Positions 17,629 through 27,418 are shown, counted from the stretch's first letter. The stretch: 64,000 bases of DNA from Clostridium sp. (GCF_022482905.1 NZ_JAKVOI010000001.1:682001-746000); one strand, 5' to 3'. Program-made: numbers and translations. The notes: a model not told the origin generated them from the letters alone.

Positions 17629-18193
17629 ATGGAATTCTTATGTATTGATTTTATTAATAGTCAGTGGTATAAAACGCATAAAATTTTTAAAGAACCTTTA
17701 AAGGACAAAAACTGGTTCAAAAATTTTTGCGTAAAGTGAAATTTATCATTTAACTATATAAATTATGAAGAAATAATTGATACATTATTGGAAATTAGAG
17801 ATTTTTTGAGCAGTGCTGCAAATGATATATGTTCGAGAAACACAATAGATTTTAGAAGATATTAATAAAATAAATGAATATCTTAAAAATTTCTCATTTT
17901 GTAAAGTATTAAAAAAGGATAAAAATAAATTGTTTTTAAGAACAATTCCAATTGGTTCTGATTTAGATTTGATTATATTTGAAATTGTTTTTTCTTTTGC
18001 TGAGTTAATAACTAAATATGACATAAAAAGAGTTAAATTTTGTAAAAATCTTGAATGCAGATGGATTTTTTATGACGAAAGCAGAAATCATACCCGAAGA
18101 TGGTGTGACAATACGTGTGCAACACTTATGAAAGTTCGAAGGTTCCGAGAAAATCGGAAATATGGAAAAGGAAAAAATTCAAACGAAACTTAA
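17629..18193 (+). pseudogene. CGNR zinc-finger (ABATE-type) regulator, disrupted
   Basis: ATG 17629 starts 36 codons (MEFLCIDFINSQWYKT) ending at TGA 17737; the same frame continues with FLSSAANDICSRNT and then needs a +1 shift near 17860 to reach the intact C-terminal zinc finger CKNLECRWIFYDESRN followed by RRWCDNTCATLMKVRRF. The order matches ABATE plus CGNR regulators of about 180-200 residues. One stop and one frameshift make it inactive unless these are sequencing errors. A plausible promoter (TTGCAT, 16 bp, TATAAT) precedes it. Confidence 0.75.
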
Positions 18194-18443
18194 ATTATAT
18201 TGGGAGTATACACCAGAAAATTTAATTTCCCAATTGAGGGACTATGGAAGTGGCTAAAAGCTGACATAATTAACAATACCTTTAATTAAAATTCTGATGA
18301 AATATATAGTATTATATTGATTCTATCCGCAATTATGATATAATAAAATTATCACTTATATAAAAATTATATATACTTTAACTATATCATAAAAGAAAGA
18401 AAATGTCAAGCACTCAAAATTAAAATTTTAATGGGGGAAAATA

Positions 18444-18908
18444 ATGTATTTGCCGGAAATTTTTAATTCAATAAGCATGTCTCGATACGACAGGACAAAT
18501 GAAATTATAAAATTAAACAAACAATTGAAGAAAGAAGGTATTGTACTTACTGTAAAAGATGCAAAAGAAATAATTACAGAAAGAGACAAAACTTTAAAAT
18601 CTACAGGCAGGATGGAAATCAATATGGATGTTATCCACTCTATTATAAAAGAAGTTGGAAAATCACCCTATGTAAATCAAGAAAATGCTGTGGAAACTGT
18701 AAATGATATTTATGAAGTTTTTCACTATTTAAAAAATTCCACATCTGATCTTCTGTCTGATAGTGAAATTCTTGAGAGTATAATGTTTTTTTATAATGAA
18801 ATTTATAGAGGATCAATTGAACTTGTAATGGGAAAGGGAGTTGAAAAGATAGTATGCAATTTTAAAAATGGCAGAGATCTTATCAACACGAAAGAGGAGG
18901 AAGATTAA
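18444..18908 (+). CDS. DUF6323-like hypothetical protein
   Basis: 154 residues, soluble, helical. No catalytic motif is visible. Size, acidic C-terminus and tight pairing with the 424-residue gene two bases downstream suggest the DUF6323/DUF6179 pair of clostridia (recognised from memory, not searched). GGGGG precedes the ATG. A -10-like TATAAT and TTGATT lie about 100 bp upstream in the 250-bp gap that follows the pseudogene. Confidence 0.65.
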   Translation: MYLPEIFNSISMSRYDRTNEIIKLNKQLKKEGIVLTVKDAKEIITERDKTLKSTGRMEINMDVIHSIIKEVGKSPYVNQENAVETVNDIYEVFHYLKNSTSDLLSDSEILESIMFFYNEIYRGSIELVMGKGVEKIVCNFKNGRDLINTKEEED

Positions 18909-18910
18909 TA

Positions 18911-20185
18911 TTGAAAGAATCCATTTCATTTATTCTTCAGAATTTGATAAAAAGATATACGAAAGGAAAGTGCAGTTCTTTGAAAGAGGATACTGTTTTT
19001 CATATGTTAAATTCGATTTATTATACTATTGAAGCAGGAAAGAGAGAAAAGATATATGCTGAAGCTTTATATCCATCACATTTACAAGATGAATTTGATC
19101 TCTACAATAGAGGAATTAAAGTTATTGAAAAGACTGTAGATGAATGTAAATTGCTCTATGAGGATATAAAGGAGAACAGGCTTAATGTTCCCGTTCTTAT
19201 ATATAATGACACAATAGATAATGCACTTCCCGAGTTTTTCAAGAATTATGATATAGTTTTTGCAGCCCAGGACACAGTTTCCAGCATGGATTATCCTCTG
19301 ATCTTTGATGATATGAGTATAAAAGGCATTTTTTATATAAAACAGTATCTTGAAGAGTTGAAACTTGAAACAGATTTCTGCAGACTTTTTGGAGATTGCC
19401 TTGTTAAAAAAATACTTTTGAATTATGGGAAAAAGTACAGGGCAGATGTTTTTGAATTACCGGTTAATATATTTCAAGTGGTTTTTGACCAGTGCTTTTT
19501 TCTGACTTTATGCGGAAGTTTTGAAAAAAGGACTGCGGTATCCATAGTTGAATTTAATATGTTAGAAAAGATTCTCTCAAGTAAAAATCAAGATAAGCTT
19601 CTTAATGCTGCAGATAATGTTTTAAAAAAAATTATAGACAAATATCATATTAAAGATTCATTACTTGTGGATTATCTGAATAAGTATGGAAATTCATTTA
19701 GGATAAGATTCTCCAAAACCTGCAGCAGTGGTAATCTTTCCAGTATGGTTATTGTAGAGGAACAGGAAAGCGTAGAGAAAAAATTTATTTTTCAAGATGG
19801 AGCGAGGATGAGTAATTATGAATTCAACAAAGTTGTAGATGAAATCTCAAAATCTCAGGATGTAAAAAACAAAGTTGCCATTATACAAGAAAATGTACAT
19901 TCCCTGGAAGATTATATAGACATTTTGAATTCTGAATGCTTCTTTGGAGATGAATACAGTATTGTCATGCGAAATGCTGATGACATTTATCTTGCCTTGC
20001 TTGGTGCAAATGTATTCTATGATGATCTGGAAGATGACGATTTTAAGCTTTCCTTTGAGTACTTGACAAACTACAGGGAAAGTTTTGAAGATGAATGGAA
20101 AAATTACTACGTGGATTTTTTGCTGGTACAGAAAGAGGAGAGAATAGAGAATATATCAAAAATTATTATGGATATTCACACATAA
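18911..20185 (+). CDS. DUF6179-like hypothetical protein
   Basis: 424 residues from TTG 18911, with GAGGAGG immediately upstream. It is acidic, mostly helical and has no signal peptide or membrane segment. I see no catalytic motif. It is evidently co-translated with the preceding gene; the pair probably forms one functional unit of unknown role. Confidence 0.65.
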   Translation: MKESISFILQNLIKRYTKGKCSSLKEDTVFHMLNSIYYTIEAGKREKIYAEALYPSHLQDEFDLYNRGIKVIEKTVDECKLLYEDIKENRLNVPVLIYNDTIDNALPEFFKNYDIVFAAQDTVSSMDYPLIFDDMSIKGIFYIKQYLEELKLETDFCRLFGDCLVKKILLNYGKKYRADVFELPVNIFQVVFDQCFFLTLCGSFEKRTAVSIVEFNMLEKILSSKNQDKLLNAADNVLKKIIDKYHIKDSLLVDYLNKYGNSFRIRFSKTCSSGNLSSMVIVEEQESVEKKFIFQDGARMSNYEFNKVVDEISKSQDVKNKVAIIQENVHSLEDYIDILNSECFFGDEYSIVMRNADDIYLALLGANVFYDDLEDDDFKLSFEYLTNYRESFEDEWKNYYVDFLLVQKEERIENISKIIMDIHT

Positions 20186-20220
20186 AAAGTTAGAAGACTG
20201 CATCATTTTATCGACAATAT

Positions 20221-20523
20221 ATGGATATAAAGCTAATTTGCGATAAAAATAGGCAGAAGATCAATGAATTCATAAGGAATAACTGGTTTTCAACAGATAT
20301 GGTAGTTAGAGGAAAAATAATAGATATGACAACGCTGAATGGTTTTGTTATGTATGACAATGAAATAATTGTTGGGCTTGTAACCTATAAAATTGAAAAT
20401 TGCGAGTGTGAAATAATATTCCTGGACAGTTTAAGAGAAAATCGTGGAATTGGAACTACTCTTTTGAAGAATGCAATTCAAGCAGCAGTGAAACAAAAAT
20501 GCAGAAAATTGAATTGGAAATAA
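20221..20523 (+). pseudogene. GNAT acetyltransferase, 3'-truncated
   Basis: 100 residues. The acetyl-CoA loop is present (LRENRGIGTTLLKNAI, the R-x-x-G-x-G signature), but the protein stops at KCRKLNWK, exactly where the family continues with a strand such as LITTNDN and the FYxKxGF motif (about 50 further residues). There is also no ribosome site before the ATG. Probably a remnant rather than a working enzyme. Confidence 0.6.
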
Positions 20524-20634
20524 ATCTGCTGGAATAGAAACTATTTTGAATGGAGAATGAAAATATGATTGACTATGGTAAAATTTTAAAAGATGACTGG
20601 ATGCAAATGATATAGTTGAAAAGGGGAATTGCTG

Positions 20635-21102
20635 ATGGAGATTAATTTTAGTTTGCTTGAAAAGGAAATTTTTAACTTGCTTGATGACAAGAGAGTAATG
20701 GTTCTTGCAACGAGTTGCAATGATCTAGTCACAGCTGGAAGCATGAGCTGTGTAATAATTAAAAATAAAATTTACTTTCAAACTGATAAAACATTTTTAA
20801 AATATAGGCAGATACTTGAAAATCCCAATGTGGCATTATGTGTAGATAATGTTCAAGTTCAAGGTGTTGCATCCATAAAGCAGCATCCTTTTTTAGGTGA
20901 AAACAGAGAATTTATTGATAAATTCAGAGAAAGGTATAGAAGTTCCTATGATAAATATTCACATATGACAAATGAAGTAGTTATAGAAGTTGAACCTACG
21001 TTTATAGTTGTTTGGAAATATGAAAATAATCAGCCTTTCAGGGAGTTTTTAGATATTAGAAATCATAAAGCATACAGAAAAAATTATGATATTACTGTTT
21101 AA
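20635..21102 (+). CDS. Pyridoxamine 5'-phosphate oxidase-like flavin-binding protein
   Basis: 155 residues with the split-barrel FMN-binding pattern: VMVLATSCNDLVTAG, then IYFQTDKTFLKYRQILENPNV. Start ATG 20635 is chosen because AAGGGGAA lies six bases upstream; TTG 20629 falls inside that site. Members of this group bind FMN or F420/haem and often protect or modify small molecules. Substrate unknown. Confidence 0.8.
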   Translation: MEINFSLLEKEIFNLLDDKRVMVLATSCNDLVTAGSMSCVIIKNKIYFQTDKTFLKYRQILENPNVALCVDNVQVQGVASIKQHPFLGENREFIDKFRERYRSSYDKYSHMTNEVVIEVEPTFIVVWKYENNQPFREFLDIRNHKAYRKNYDITV

Positions 21103-21126
21103 ATTTAGAAAAGAAGGTTAAAATTT

Positions 21127-21519
21127 ATGTGGGAAAAATTAAAAATAAAATTATTAGAGAAAAAATTCTGTGTTTGCAGGTTAAATAAAAATGATACTGT
21201 CCCTGAATGGACAAGAAATAACGACTTTTGTTCAATAACAAGAACTTCAGAAGAGTTATCTATCGTTTGTATGCAAAATAATGTTCCCGATGATATAAAA
21301 TGTGAAAAAAATTGGAGAATTTTAAAAATTGAAGGACCACTTGATTTTTCATTGGTAGGTATTTTAGCTTCAATTAGTGAAATATTGTCGCAAAGCAAAA
21401 TAAGTATATTTGCAATTTCTACATATAATACAGATTATATTCTTGTCAAGGATTCAGAAATATCAAATGCTGTGAATGAACTTTCAAAGTCGGGATATGA
21501 AATTATACAGAAATATTGA
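21127..21519 (+). CDS. ACT domain-containing protein
   Basis: 130 residues. The C-terminal half (WRILKIEGPLDFSLVGILAS, then SIFAISTYNTDYILVK) is an ACT fold of the CASTOR/aspartokinase-like type that binds amino acids; the N-terminal half resembles the companion domain of the same family. It is a stand-alone sensor-like protein. An AGAAGG site precedes the ATG, 24 bases after the preceding gene. Confidence 0.8.
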   Translation: MWEKLKIKLLEKKFCVCRLNKNDTVPEWTRNNDFCSITRTSEELSIVCMQNNVPDDIKCEKNWRILKIEGPLDFSLVGILASISEILSQSKISIFAISTYNTDYILVKDSEISNAVNELSKSGYEIIQKY

Positions 21520-21597
21520 TAAAGGTAATACACAATAACATAAACTAGGGGTTAGTTTGATTTTAAAATTAAAAGATGTTGAAGGGAGATTTTATAA

Positions 21598-22377
21598 ATG
21601 AAATACTATGTAGTTGATGCGTTTACCGATCGTGTTTTCAAAGGAAATCCTGCAGGGATATGTGTACTTGATAGAGCAATAGATGAAGAGTTGATGCAGA
21701 AAATTGCATATGAAAACAATCTGTCGGAAACAGCATTTGTAGTTAAAAACGGAAACAGCTATGACTTGAGGTGGTTTACACCAAAAGCTGAAATAGATTT
21801 ATGTGGACATGCAACCCTTGGAACGGCGTATGTTATATCCAATTATGTTGATGTTGGAATAGATGAAATGAAATTCAATACTGTGAGTGGAGTTCTTGGA
21901 GTTAAGAGAATAAACGATCTTTATGAGATGGACCTCCATTCAAGGGAACCCAGAAAAGTTGAAATTTCCAGAGTAGAAATTGAAGATGTTTTGAAGACAA
22001 AAGTTGAAGGCATATATTTGTCCAGAGATTTATTTGTCCTGCTTCAAAATGAGCAGCAGGTAAAAAATATTTCACCGGATTTTTCTAAAATGATAAAAGT
22101 GAAGGAAGGACTTGGGGTTATTGTTACTGCGAGGGGAAATGATGTGGACTTTATATCACGATGCTTTTACCCGAAACTTGGAGTAAATGAAGATCCTGTA
22201 ACAGGTTCCGCACACAGCAGCTTGATACCATTTTGGTCGAAGAAACTGGGAAAAGAAAAAATGCTGGCACAGCAAATTTCAAAACGCGGTGGAATGCTAT
22301 ATTGTGAAATGGCTGAAAGCAGGGTCAAAGTCAGCGGGAAAGCTGCAATATACATGGAAGGGAATATAAATATCTAG
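21598..22377 (+). CDS. PhzF-family isomerase/epimerase-like protein
   Basis: 259 residues. Motifs of the diaminopimelate-epimerase-like fold are in place: GNPAGICVL, NNLSETAFV (with the catalytic Glu), LCGHATLGTAYV and DPVTGSAHSSLIPFW. PhzF relatives isomerise small carboxylic acids; no phenazine genes are nearby, so the name indicates family only. AGGGAG lies ten bases before the ATG. Confidence 0.88.
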   Translation: MKYYVVDAFTDRVFKGNPAGICVLDRAIDEELMQKIAYENNLSETAFVVKNGNSYDLRWFTPKAEIDLCGHATLGTAYVISNYVDVGIDEMKFNTVSGVLGVKRINDLYEMDLHSREPRKVEISRVEIEDVLKTKVEGIYLSRDLFVLLQNEQQVKNISPDFSKMIKVKEGLGVIVTARGNDVDFISRCFYPKLGVNEDPVTGSAHSSLIPFWSKKLGKEKMLAQQISKRGGMLYCEMAESRVKVSGKAAIYMEGNINI

Positions 22378-22421
22378 AAGGAAAAAATCCTATGGTATTT
22401 ATATTTTAAGGAGGAGAGAAA

Positions 22422-22940
22422 TTGAGCAACATAAAAGCATGCGATGGTATCCACAAAGCTGAAATAACAGACTTGGCCCGATTAACAGAAATCTATAACC
22501 AGGCAATTTTAACACAGCGCTGTACCTGCGATATACGAACTTTTACAGTGAGAGAACGTCAACTGTGGTTCAGCGAACATCAAACAGGCAGGTTCCCAAT
22601 TTTTGTTTATGAAATGAAAGGGAAAGTTGTAGGTTATTCATATATTTCTCCATATCGTCCCGGTCGGAAAGCATTATGTGATGTTTGCGAAATAAGTTAT
22701 TATATCGACTTTGACTACCATAGAAGAGGAATTGGAAGCCGATTGATGGAGTATACTATTCAGAAGGCCGTGGAGAAAGGTTTCGTAAATATGATAGCCA
22801 TTTTATTGTCATGCAATAGTGGAAGTATTGCCCTCCTGAAAAAATTTGGGTTTTCAGAATGGGGTGCATTGCCTGAAATTGCACAGATGGACAATGCTTT
22901 GTATTCGCATCTTTATTATGGTAAGAAACTTAAAAAATAA
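22422..22940 (+). CDS. GNAT acetyltransferase, phosphinothricin-acetyltransferase-like
   Basis: 172 residues from TTG 22422, preceded by AAGGAGGAG. The order AEITDLARLTEIYNQAI, then YHRRGIGSRLMEYTI (acetyl-CoA loop), then SGSIALLKKFGFSEWG is that of the PAT/YwnH group. These enzymes acetylate the amine of amino-acid analogues. Thirteen bases separate it from the YitT gene. Confidence 0.85.
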   Translation: MSNIKACDGIHKAEITDLARLTEIYNQAILTQRCTCDIRTFTVRERQLWFSEHQTGRFPIFVYEMKGKVVGYSYISPYRPGRKALCDVCEISYYIDFDYHRRGIGSRLMEYTIQKAVEKGFVNMIAILLSCNSGSIALLKKFGFSEWGALPEIAQMDNALYSHLYYGKKLKK

Positions 22941-22953
22941 AGGAGTTATTGAA

Positions 22954-23817
22954 ATGGCCAATAGTAAGTATCATTATTTAGTTCAGTATATGAGAATGCT
23001 GATTGGATGTATAATAGTGGCATTGGGGTTCAATTTGTTTTTAAAACCCAATCAGATAGCTGGTGGTGGAATTGTGGGAATATCTTTGCTGACACAAAGA
23101 TTATTCAATATAGAACCTGCAATTGTACAATGGAGTGGAAATATTCCAATACTTTTTTTGGGACTATTTATAATGGGTAAAAAGTTCACTGCAAGGAGTG
23201 TATTTGGATCATTGATTTTGCCGTTATGTATATTTTTTACAAGAAATATGCATTATGTAACCTTGAATCCACTTTTGGGAACTATATTTGGAGGACTGCT
23301 TTCTGGAATAGGGCTTGGACTTGTATTTAAAAGCAATGGCTCTACCGGGGGTACTTCCATAATAGCCAGCATTGTCAATAAATATACGGGAATAAGTATG
23401 GGAAATTCTCAAGGAATAATAGATGGCATTGTAGTAGTTGCTGCAGGATTTGTATTCGGTGCAGACAGGGCACTATATGCCATAATAGCATTGTTTATAA
23501 CCAGCAGGTCCATTGATTTGATACAATTGGGATTTACAGCATCAAAAATGGCTTTTGTAGTTTCCGACAGAATAGAAGATATAAGAATTGCAGTATTGAA
23601 GAATTTAAATAGAGGAGTTACAAAGATTTCAGGTTTTGGAGGATATACCGAAGAAAAACGTATGATACTAATGGTTGTTATGAGTCAATCAGAATTAAAT
23701 AAATTTGAGGAATTGATAAAAAGTATTGATCCAGGTGCATTTGTAATAATAAGTAACACCCATGAAGTGCTGGGACAGGGATTTAACATAAGTAGAAAAA
23801 GCAGCCCGGAAAATTAA
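22954..23817 (+). CDS. YitT family membrane protein with C-terminal DUF2179
   Basis: 287 residues. Five to six membrane helices (GCIIVALGFNLFLKPNQIAG is the hallmark first one) are followed by the cytoplasmic DUF2179 domain (GVTKISGFGGYTEEKRMILM and TNTHEVLGQGF-like end). The start at 22954 has AGGAG nine bases upstream; an open extension to 22846 overlaps the acetyltransferase gene in another frame and is rejected. Function of YitT proteins is not firmly known. Confidence 0.88.
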   Translation: MANSKYHYLVQYMRMLIGCIIVALGFNLFLKPNQIAGGGIVGISLLTQRLFNIEPAIVQWSGNIPILFLGLFIMGKKFTARSVFGSLILPLCIFFTRNMHYVTLNPLLGTIFGGLLSGIGLGLVFKSNGSTGGTSIIASIVNKYTGISMGNSQGIIDGIVVVAAGFVFGADRALYAIIALFITSRSIDLIQLGFTASKMAFVVSDRIEDIRIAVLKNLNRGVTKISGFGGYTEEKRMILMVVMSQSELNKFEELIKSIDPGAFVIISNTHEVLGQGFNISRKSSPEN

Positions 23818-23897
23818 GTTACCTTCATAATATCTCCATATCTTTTTGATAAAATCCTACTGTAATTAATACTTAAAATTGTTGGAGGTTAATAATT

Positions 23898-24380
23898 ATG
23901 AATATGACACACTATATGTCACTGCTGATGGACAACCAGCCCTGGAATTTGATTATATTTATGGCTGTGCCTGTAATATGTGCGGAAGCTCTTACTATTA
24001 CAGAATTTTTCATAATATACAATAGGGTTGAATCAGGTGGAATAAGAACCCTAAATAAAATTGTGGGAATTTTTGATGGTTTCTATTTTACAGGAATATT
24101 CATCTATTTATTTATAAATGCAGTTGTACCGCTTACAAGCGGGGGTGGATGGCACACTTGGGTTGATGTGGTTGCAGTAGGATTTTATTTAAGTGGAGTA
24201 GTCTTCCTGCTGCCAATAGCACTTATGGAATTGGGTATAATATATAGAAACAGGACCAGTGAAGAAAAACTGAAAATCCATTTTATCCTTGTAGGAGGAT
24301 TTTTAATAGTTGCACATGTTGCAATGATATTTGGAATGGTAAATCCTGAAATTATAGGTACCATGCCGGGTATGCACTAA
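23898..24380 (+). CDS. Conserved integral membrane protein (DUF6803-like)
   Basis: 160 residues with four predicted helices. The segment TSGGGWHTWVDVVAVGFYLSG holds His and Trp between helices two and three, and the C-terminus is GMH. I believe this is the DUF6803 family, from memory only. Strong TTGGAGG site before the ATG; single-gene unit ending at the terminator at 24406. Confidence 0.65.
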   Translation: MNMTHYMSLLMDNQPWNLIIFMAVPVICAEALTITEFFIIYNRVESGGIRTLNKIVGIFDGFYFTGIFIYLFINAVVPLTSGGGWHTWVDVVAVGFYLSGVVFLLPIALMELGIIYRNRTSEEKLKIHFILVGGFLIVAHVAMIFGMVNPEIIGTMPGMH

Positions 24381-24405
24381 TATATAGGAAATAAATGAAA
24401 AGTTA

Positions 24406-24451
24406 AAATAAAAGGTCATAAGCAGCTTGAACTGCCAATGGCCTTTTATTT
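24406..24451 (+). terminator. Rho-independent terminator
   Basis: Arms AAATAAAAGGTCAT (24406-24419) and ATGGCCTTTTATTT (24438-24451), one G-U pair, AT-rich outer ends on both sides. Confidence 0.85.
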
Positions 24452-24554
24452 ATGTCAAAAACTTTTATTGAGGATGTTGTAGGTGTTATAATAATTATAT
24501 ATTTTTTGTATTTAATCTGATTACACAAGAAGATTTAAAAATGAGAAGATTTAA

Positions 24555-25445
24555 ATGGAAGAGAGAAAAATTATGGAAAAACAATTGACTGTAGTTAATC
24601 CCAAGATACTTTTGCTGTTTGGTGTGTTTGGAGTATCATTTTCATCTATATTTATAAAATATTCAGAGGCTCCAAGTCTGGTAATAGCAACCTACCGTCT
24701 GGGCTGGACGGTTTTCATCCTGCTTCCGATAGTAGTAACAAAATTTCGAGGTGAAATCTCGAAGTTAGAAAAAAATGATGTGCTTTGGAACATACTGAGT
24801 GGATTTTTCCTTGCAATTCATTTTTCGGTATGGTTTGAGTCCCTGAAATTTACATCAGTTGCCAGTTCAACAATATTGGTAAGTACAGAGGTTATTTTTG
24901 CTGCTATTGGATTTGTAGTTATATTTAAGGGTAAAATAAATAAAAAGGGAATACTTGCAATGGCAATTACTTTTGCAGGCAGTGTTGTAATTGCCATGAA
25001 TGATTGCAGCGGCGGTAAAAATGTATTGTATGGAGATTGCCTGGCATTGTTGGGGGCTGTTATGGTTGCAGTGTATACATTGATCGGGAAAAAACAGAGG
25101 GATCATATTAGTACAACTGTATATACATTTATAACCTATAGTGCATGTCTTGTGACACTTTTGTTATTCGACTTTTTCACTGATACAGCAATTTATGGAT
25201 ACGGAATCAAGGAAATTATTCTTGGACTTTTGCTTGGAATTTCCTGTACATTATTAGGACATAGTGTATTCAGCTGGTGTCTCAAATATTTAAGCCCTTC
25301 TTTTGTATCTTCCACTAAATTATTGGAGCCGGTATTTGCTTCTGCTTTAGCAGTTCTTATTTATGGAGAGGTTCCGGGTGTTTTGCAGATTATAGGAGGT
25401 ATAGTGGTCATTGGTGGAGTGTATTTGTATTCCCAATATGAGTAA
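24555..25445 (+). CDS. DMT-superfamily (EamA) transporter
   Basis: 296 residues (290 if ATG 24573 is the start; neither has a strong ribosome site). Ten hydrophobic helices in two repeats, the first beginning LLFGVFGVSFSSIFIKYSEA and the second ending ASALAVLIYGEVPGV. Probably a metabolite or amino-acid exporter. It is only distantly similar to the DMT protein at 13858 and converges on the aldo/keto reductase gene with three bases between stops. Confidence 0.85.
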   Translation: MEERKIMEKQLTVVNPKILLLFGVFGVSFSSIFIKYSEAPSLVIATYRLGWTVFILLPIVVTKFRGEISKLEKNDVLWNILSGFFLAIHFSVWFESLKFTSVASSTILVSTEVIFAAIGFVVIFKGKINKKGILAMAITFAGSVVIAMNDCSGGKNVLYGDCLALLGAVMVAVYTLIGKKQRDHISTTVYTFITYSACLVTLLLFDFFTDTAIYGYGIKEIILGLLLGISCTLLGHSVFSWCLKYLSPSFVSSTKLLEPVFASALAVLIYGEVPGVLQIIGGIVVIGGVYLYSQYE

Positions 25446-25448
25446 ATT

Positions 25449-26591
25449 CTATTCAAATATTTTTATAACATTTTTCAATTCCCTGCGAATTGATATATTT
25501 TGTGGACAATGACTTTCACAGATTCCGCATTCTATACAGTTTGATGCTTTTTCTCGTTGCAAAAGAAATCGATCATAATCTTCTTTTTTGCCGAACATAT
25601 TATAGTTGTTGTAAAAAGTAAAGCACCTGGGAATACAGACTCCGTTGGGGCATGGCATGCAGTATTCGCAGCCAGTGCAATTTACTTTGATTTTTTTCAT
25701 AAATATGGTTTTGACTTTATCAACTATATCAAGTTCTTGTTTTGTCAATGAATTTGGACAGGCTTCATTTGCTGAATTTATATTCTCTTTAATTTGATCC
25801 ATTTCATTCATGCCGCTTAAGACTACTGATACCTCGGGATGATTCCAGACCCATCTCAACGCCCATTCTGCCGGAGTCCTTTTTATATCCGATTTATTAA
25901 AAATCATTTTGGCTTTTTCAGGCAGGCTATTGACAAGATTACCTCCCCTTAAAGGTTCCATGATTGTGATTCCAAGTCCCTTTTGAGACGCATACCTTAG
26001 GCCTTCCGTCCCGGCCTGGAAATTTTCATCCAGATAATTGTATTGTATCTGACAGAAAGACCAGTTGTAATGATCTATTACTTCTTTGAAGAGATTCAAT
26101 TTATCATGAAATGAAAATCCTGCATAGCTTATTTTCCCGTCTTTTAATGCTTGATCCAGAAATTCATTAATTCCGGCCTTTTTTAGTGTGGACCACACTT
26201 TGCTGTTTATATTGTGTACAAGATAAAAATCTATGTGGTCTGTTTCCAATCTTTCCAGCTGCTCATTTAAATATTTATCCATGTCCTCCCTTGTCTTTAT
26301 AAGCCAGCTGGGAAGCTTGGTGGCCAGGTTTATTTTTTCCCTATAACCATCCTTTAATACTTTTGCGACGAAAGGCTCACTTTGACCTCCTTTGTTCATA
26401 CCTGTGCCGTGATAAGGATACGCAGTATCTATATAATTTACTCCATGATCAATTGCATAGCGGATAAGCTCTTTTGATTTTTCTTCATCTATTTTGCTCG
26501 GGTTTCCTCCGGACAGTAGAGGAAGCCTCATACATCCAAAGCCTAGAATTGAAACCATTTCATTTGTGTTGCCGAATTTTCTATACAGCAT
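25449..26591 (-). CDS. Aldo/keto reductase with C-terminal ferredoxin domain
   Basis: 380 residues. The barrel contains the catalytic tetrad in context: NYIDTAYPYHG (Asp, Tyr), LATKLPSW (Lys) and FYLVHNIN (His). Residues about 290-375 carry CTGCEYCMPCPNGV and CIECGICESHCP, a 2x[4Fe-4S] module typical of anaerobic members. GGAGG lies before the ATG at 26591. The protein presumably couples carbonyl reduction to ferredoxin-level electrons; substrate unknown. Confidence 0.9.
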   Translation of the reverse strand: MLYRKFGNTNEMVSILGFGCMRLPLLSGGNPSKIDEEKSKELIRYAIDHGVNYIDTAYPYHGTGMNKGGQSEPFVAKVLKDGYREKINLATKLPSWLIKTREDMDKYLNEQLERLETDHIDFYLVHNINSKVWSTLKKAGINEFLDQALKDGKISYAGFSFHDKLNLFKEVIDHYNWSFCQIQYNYLDENFQAGTEGLRYASQKGLGITIMEPLRGGNLVNSLPEKAKMIFNKSDIKRTPAEWALRWVWNHPEVSVVLSGMNEMDQIKENINSANEACPNSLTKQELDIVDKVKTIFMKKIKVNCTGCEYCMPCPNGVCIPRCFTFYNNYNMFGKKEDYDRFLLQREKASNCIECGICESHCPQNISIRRELKNVIKIFE

Positions 26592-26659
26592 TATATTCCT
26601 CCTTTAATTTATTCATCATGTATAATTCTAACCGGTAAATATTGCTTAAGTCAATACTA

Positions 26660-26710
26660 TTGACAGTGTAAAAAAAGTAGTATAAAATCAAGTAAACTAA
26701 TAGTTTACTT
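26660..26710 (+). promoter_or_regulatory. Promoter and perfect palindromic operator of the tetR-acg operon
   Basis: TTGACA (26660-26665), 17-bp spacer, TAAAAT (26683-26688), followed at once by the perfect 10-1-10 palindrome AAGTAAACTA/TAGTTTACTT (26690-26710). Position over the transcription start suits autorepression by the TetR protein encoded 36 bp downstream. A half site AAGTAAA recurs at 26721. Confidence 0.8.
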
Positions 26711-26746
26711 TACAACACTCAAGTAAATCAAGAGAGGTGTATATTA

Positions 26747-27418
26747 TTGGGAATCAATGAGCGCAGGGAGAAAGAAAAGGAGATTCGCAGAAAAGATATT
26801 ATTGAAGCAGCCGAGAGAATTTTTTTTGCAAAAGGATATGACAATACTACCATGGATGATGTGGCCAAAGAGGCTGAGTTCAGTAAGAGAACAGTGTATG
26901 TGTATTTTAATAGCAAAGAGCAGATTTATTTTGAAGTTATGACAAGAGGATATAAGTTATTGATTGATATGCTTCAGAAGAAATTAAAGGAAGGAGAGAA
27001 ATGTAATGCAATTGGAGAAATTAAAAGGATGGCTCTTATAATATATAAATTTAGTAATGATTATCCAGAATATTTTGATGCAATTATGGAATATGAAAAT
27101 GGTGAAATGGACTTTCAAAAGGGGATTCCAGACCAATCACGAGAAGAATGTTATGCTCTTGGGGAAAAAATACTGGGATATTTGACAGGAACATTGAAAA
27201 AGGGTATTTTGGAAAAATCCATCCTCAGTGATCTGGATGTTGTAAAAACAGCTCTTGTCTTGTGGGCTTGTATGCTGGGGGTATACAATACTGCAAATAA
27301 AAAGAAGAACTATATTGAAAATTATCATGGGACAAAACCTGAAGAGTTAATATCATTCGCCTTTGAGCTTATTATGAGGTCAATAAAAACTGCAAATGGA
27401 GGAATTGTCAATGGATAG
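26747..27418 (+). CDS. TetR-family regulator
   Basis: 223 residues from TTG 26747 (AGAGAGG site upstream). N-terminal helix-turn-helix: IIEAAERIFFAKGYDNTTMD then EFSKRTVYVYFNSKEQIYF. The C-terminal ligand domain is about 160 residues with no recognised signature. It overlaps the start of the Acg-like gene by eight bases, so repressor and target are one transcript controlled by the palindrome at 26690. Confidence 0.9.
   Translation: MGINERREKEKEIRRKDIIEAAERIFFAKGYDNTTMDDVAKEAEFSKRTVYVYFNSKEQIYFEVMTRGYKLLIDMLQKKLKEGEKCNAIGEIKRMALIIYKFSNDYPEYFDAIMEYENGEMDFQKGIPDQSREECYALGEKILGYLTGTLKKGILEKSILSDLDVVKTALVLWACMLGVYNTANKKKNYIENYHGTKPEELISFAFELIMRSIKTANGGIVNG

Noticed and set aside
20565-20616. 16-codon frame ending KDDWMQMI after the truncated acetyltransferase
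   Set aside because: Looks like a gene remnant but too short to assign.
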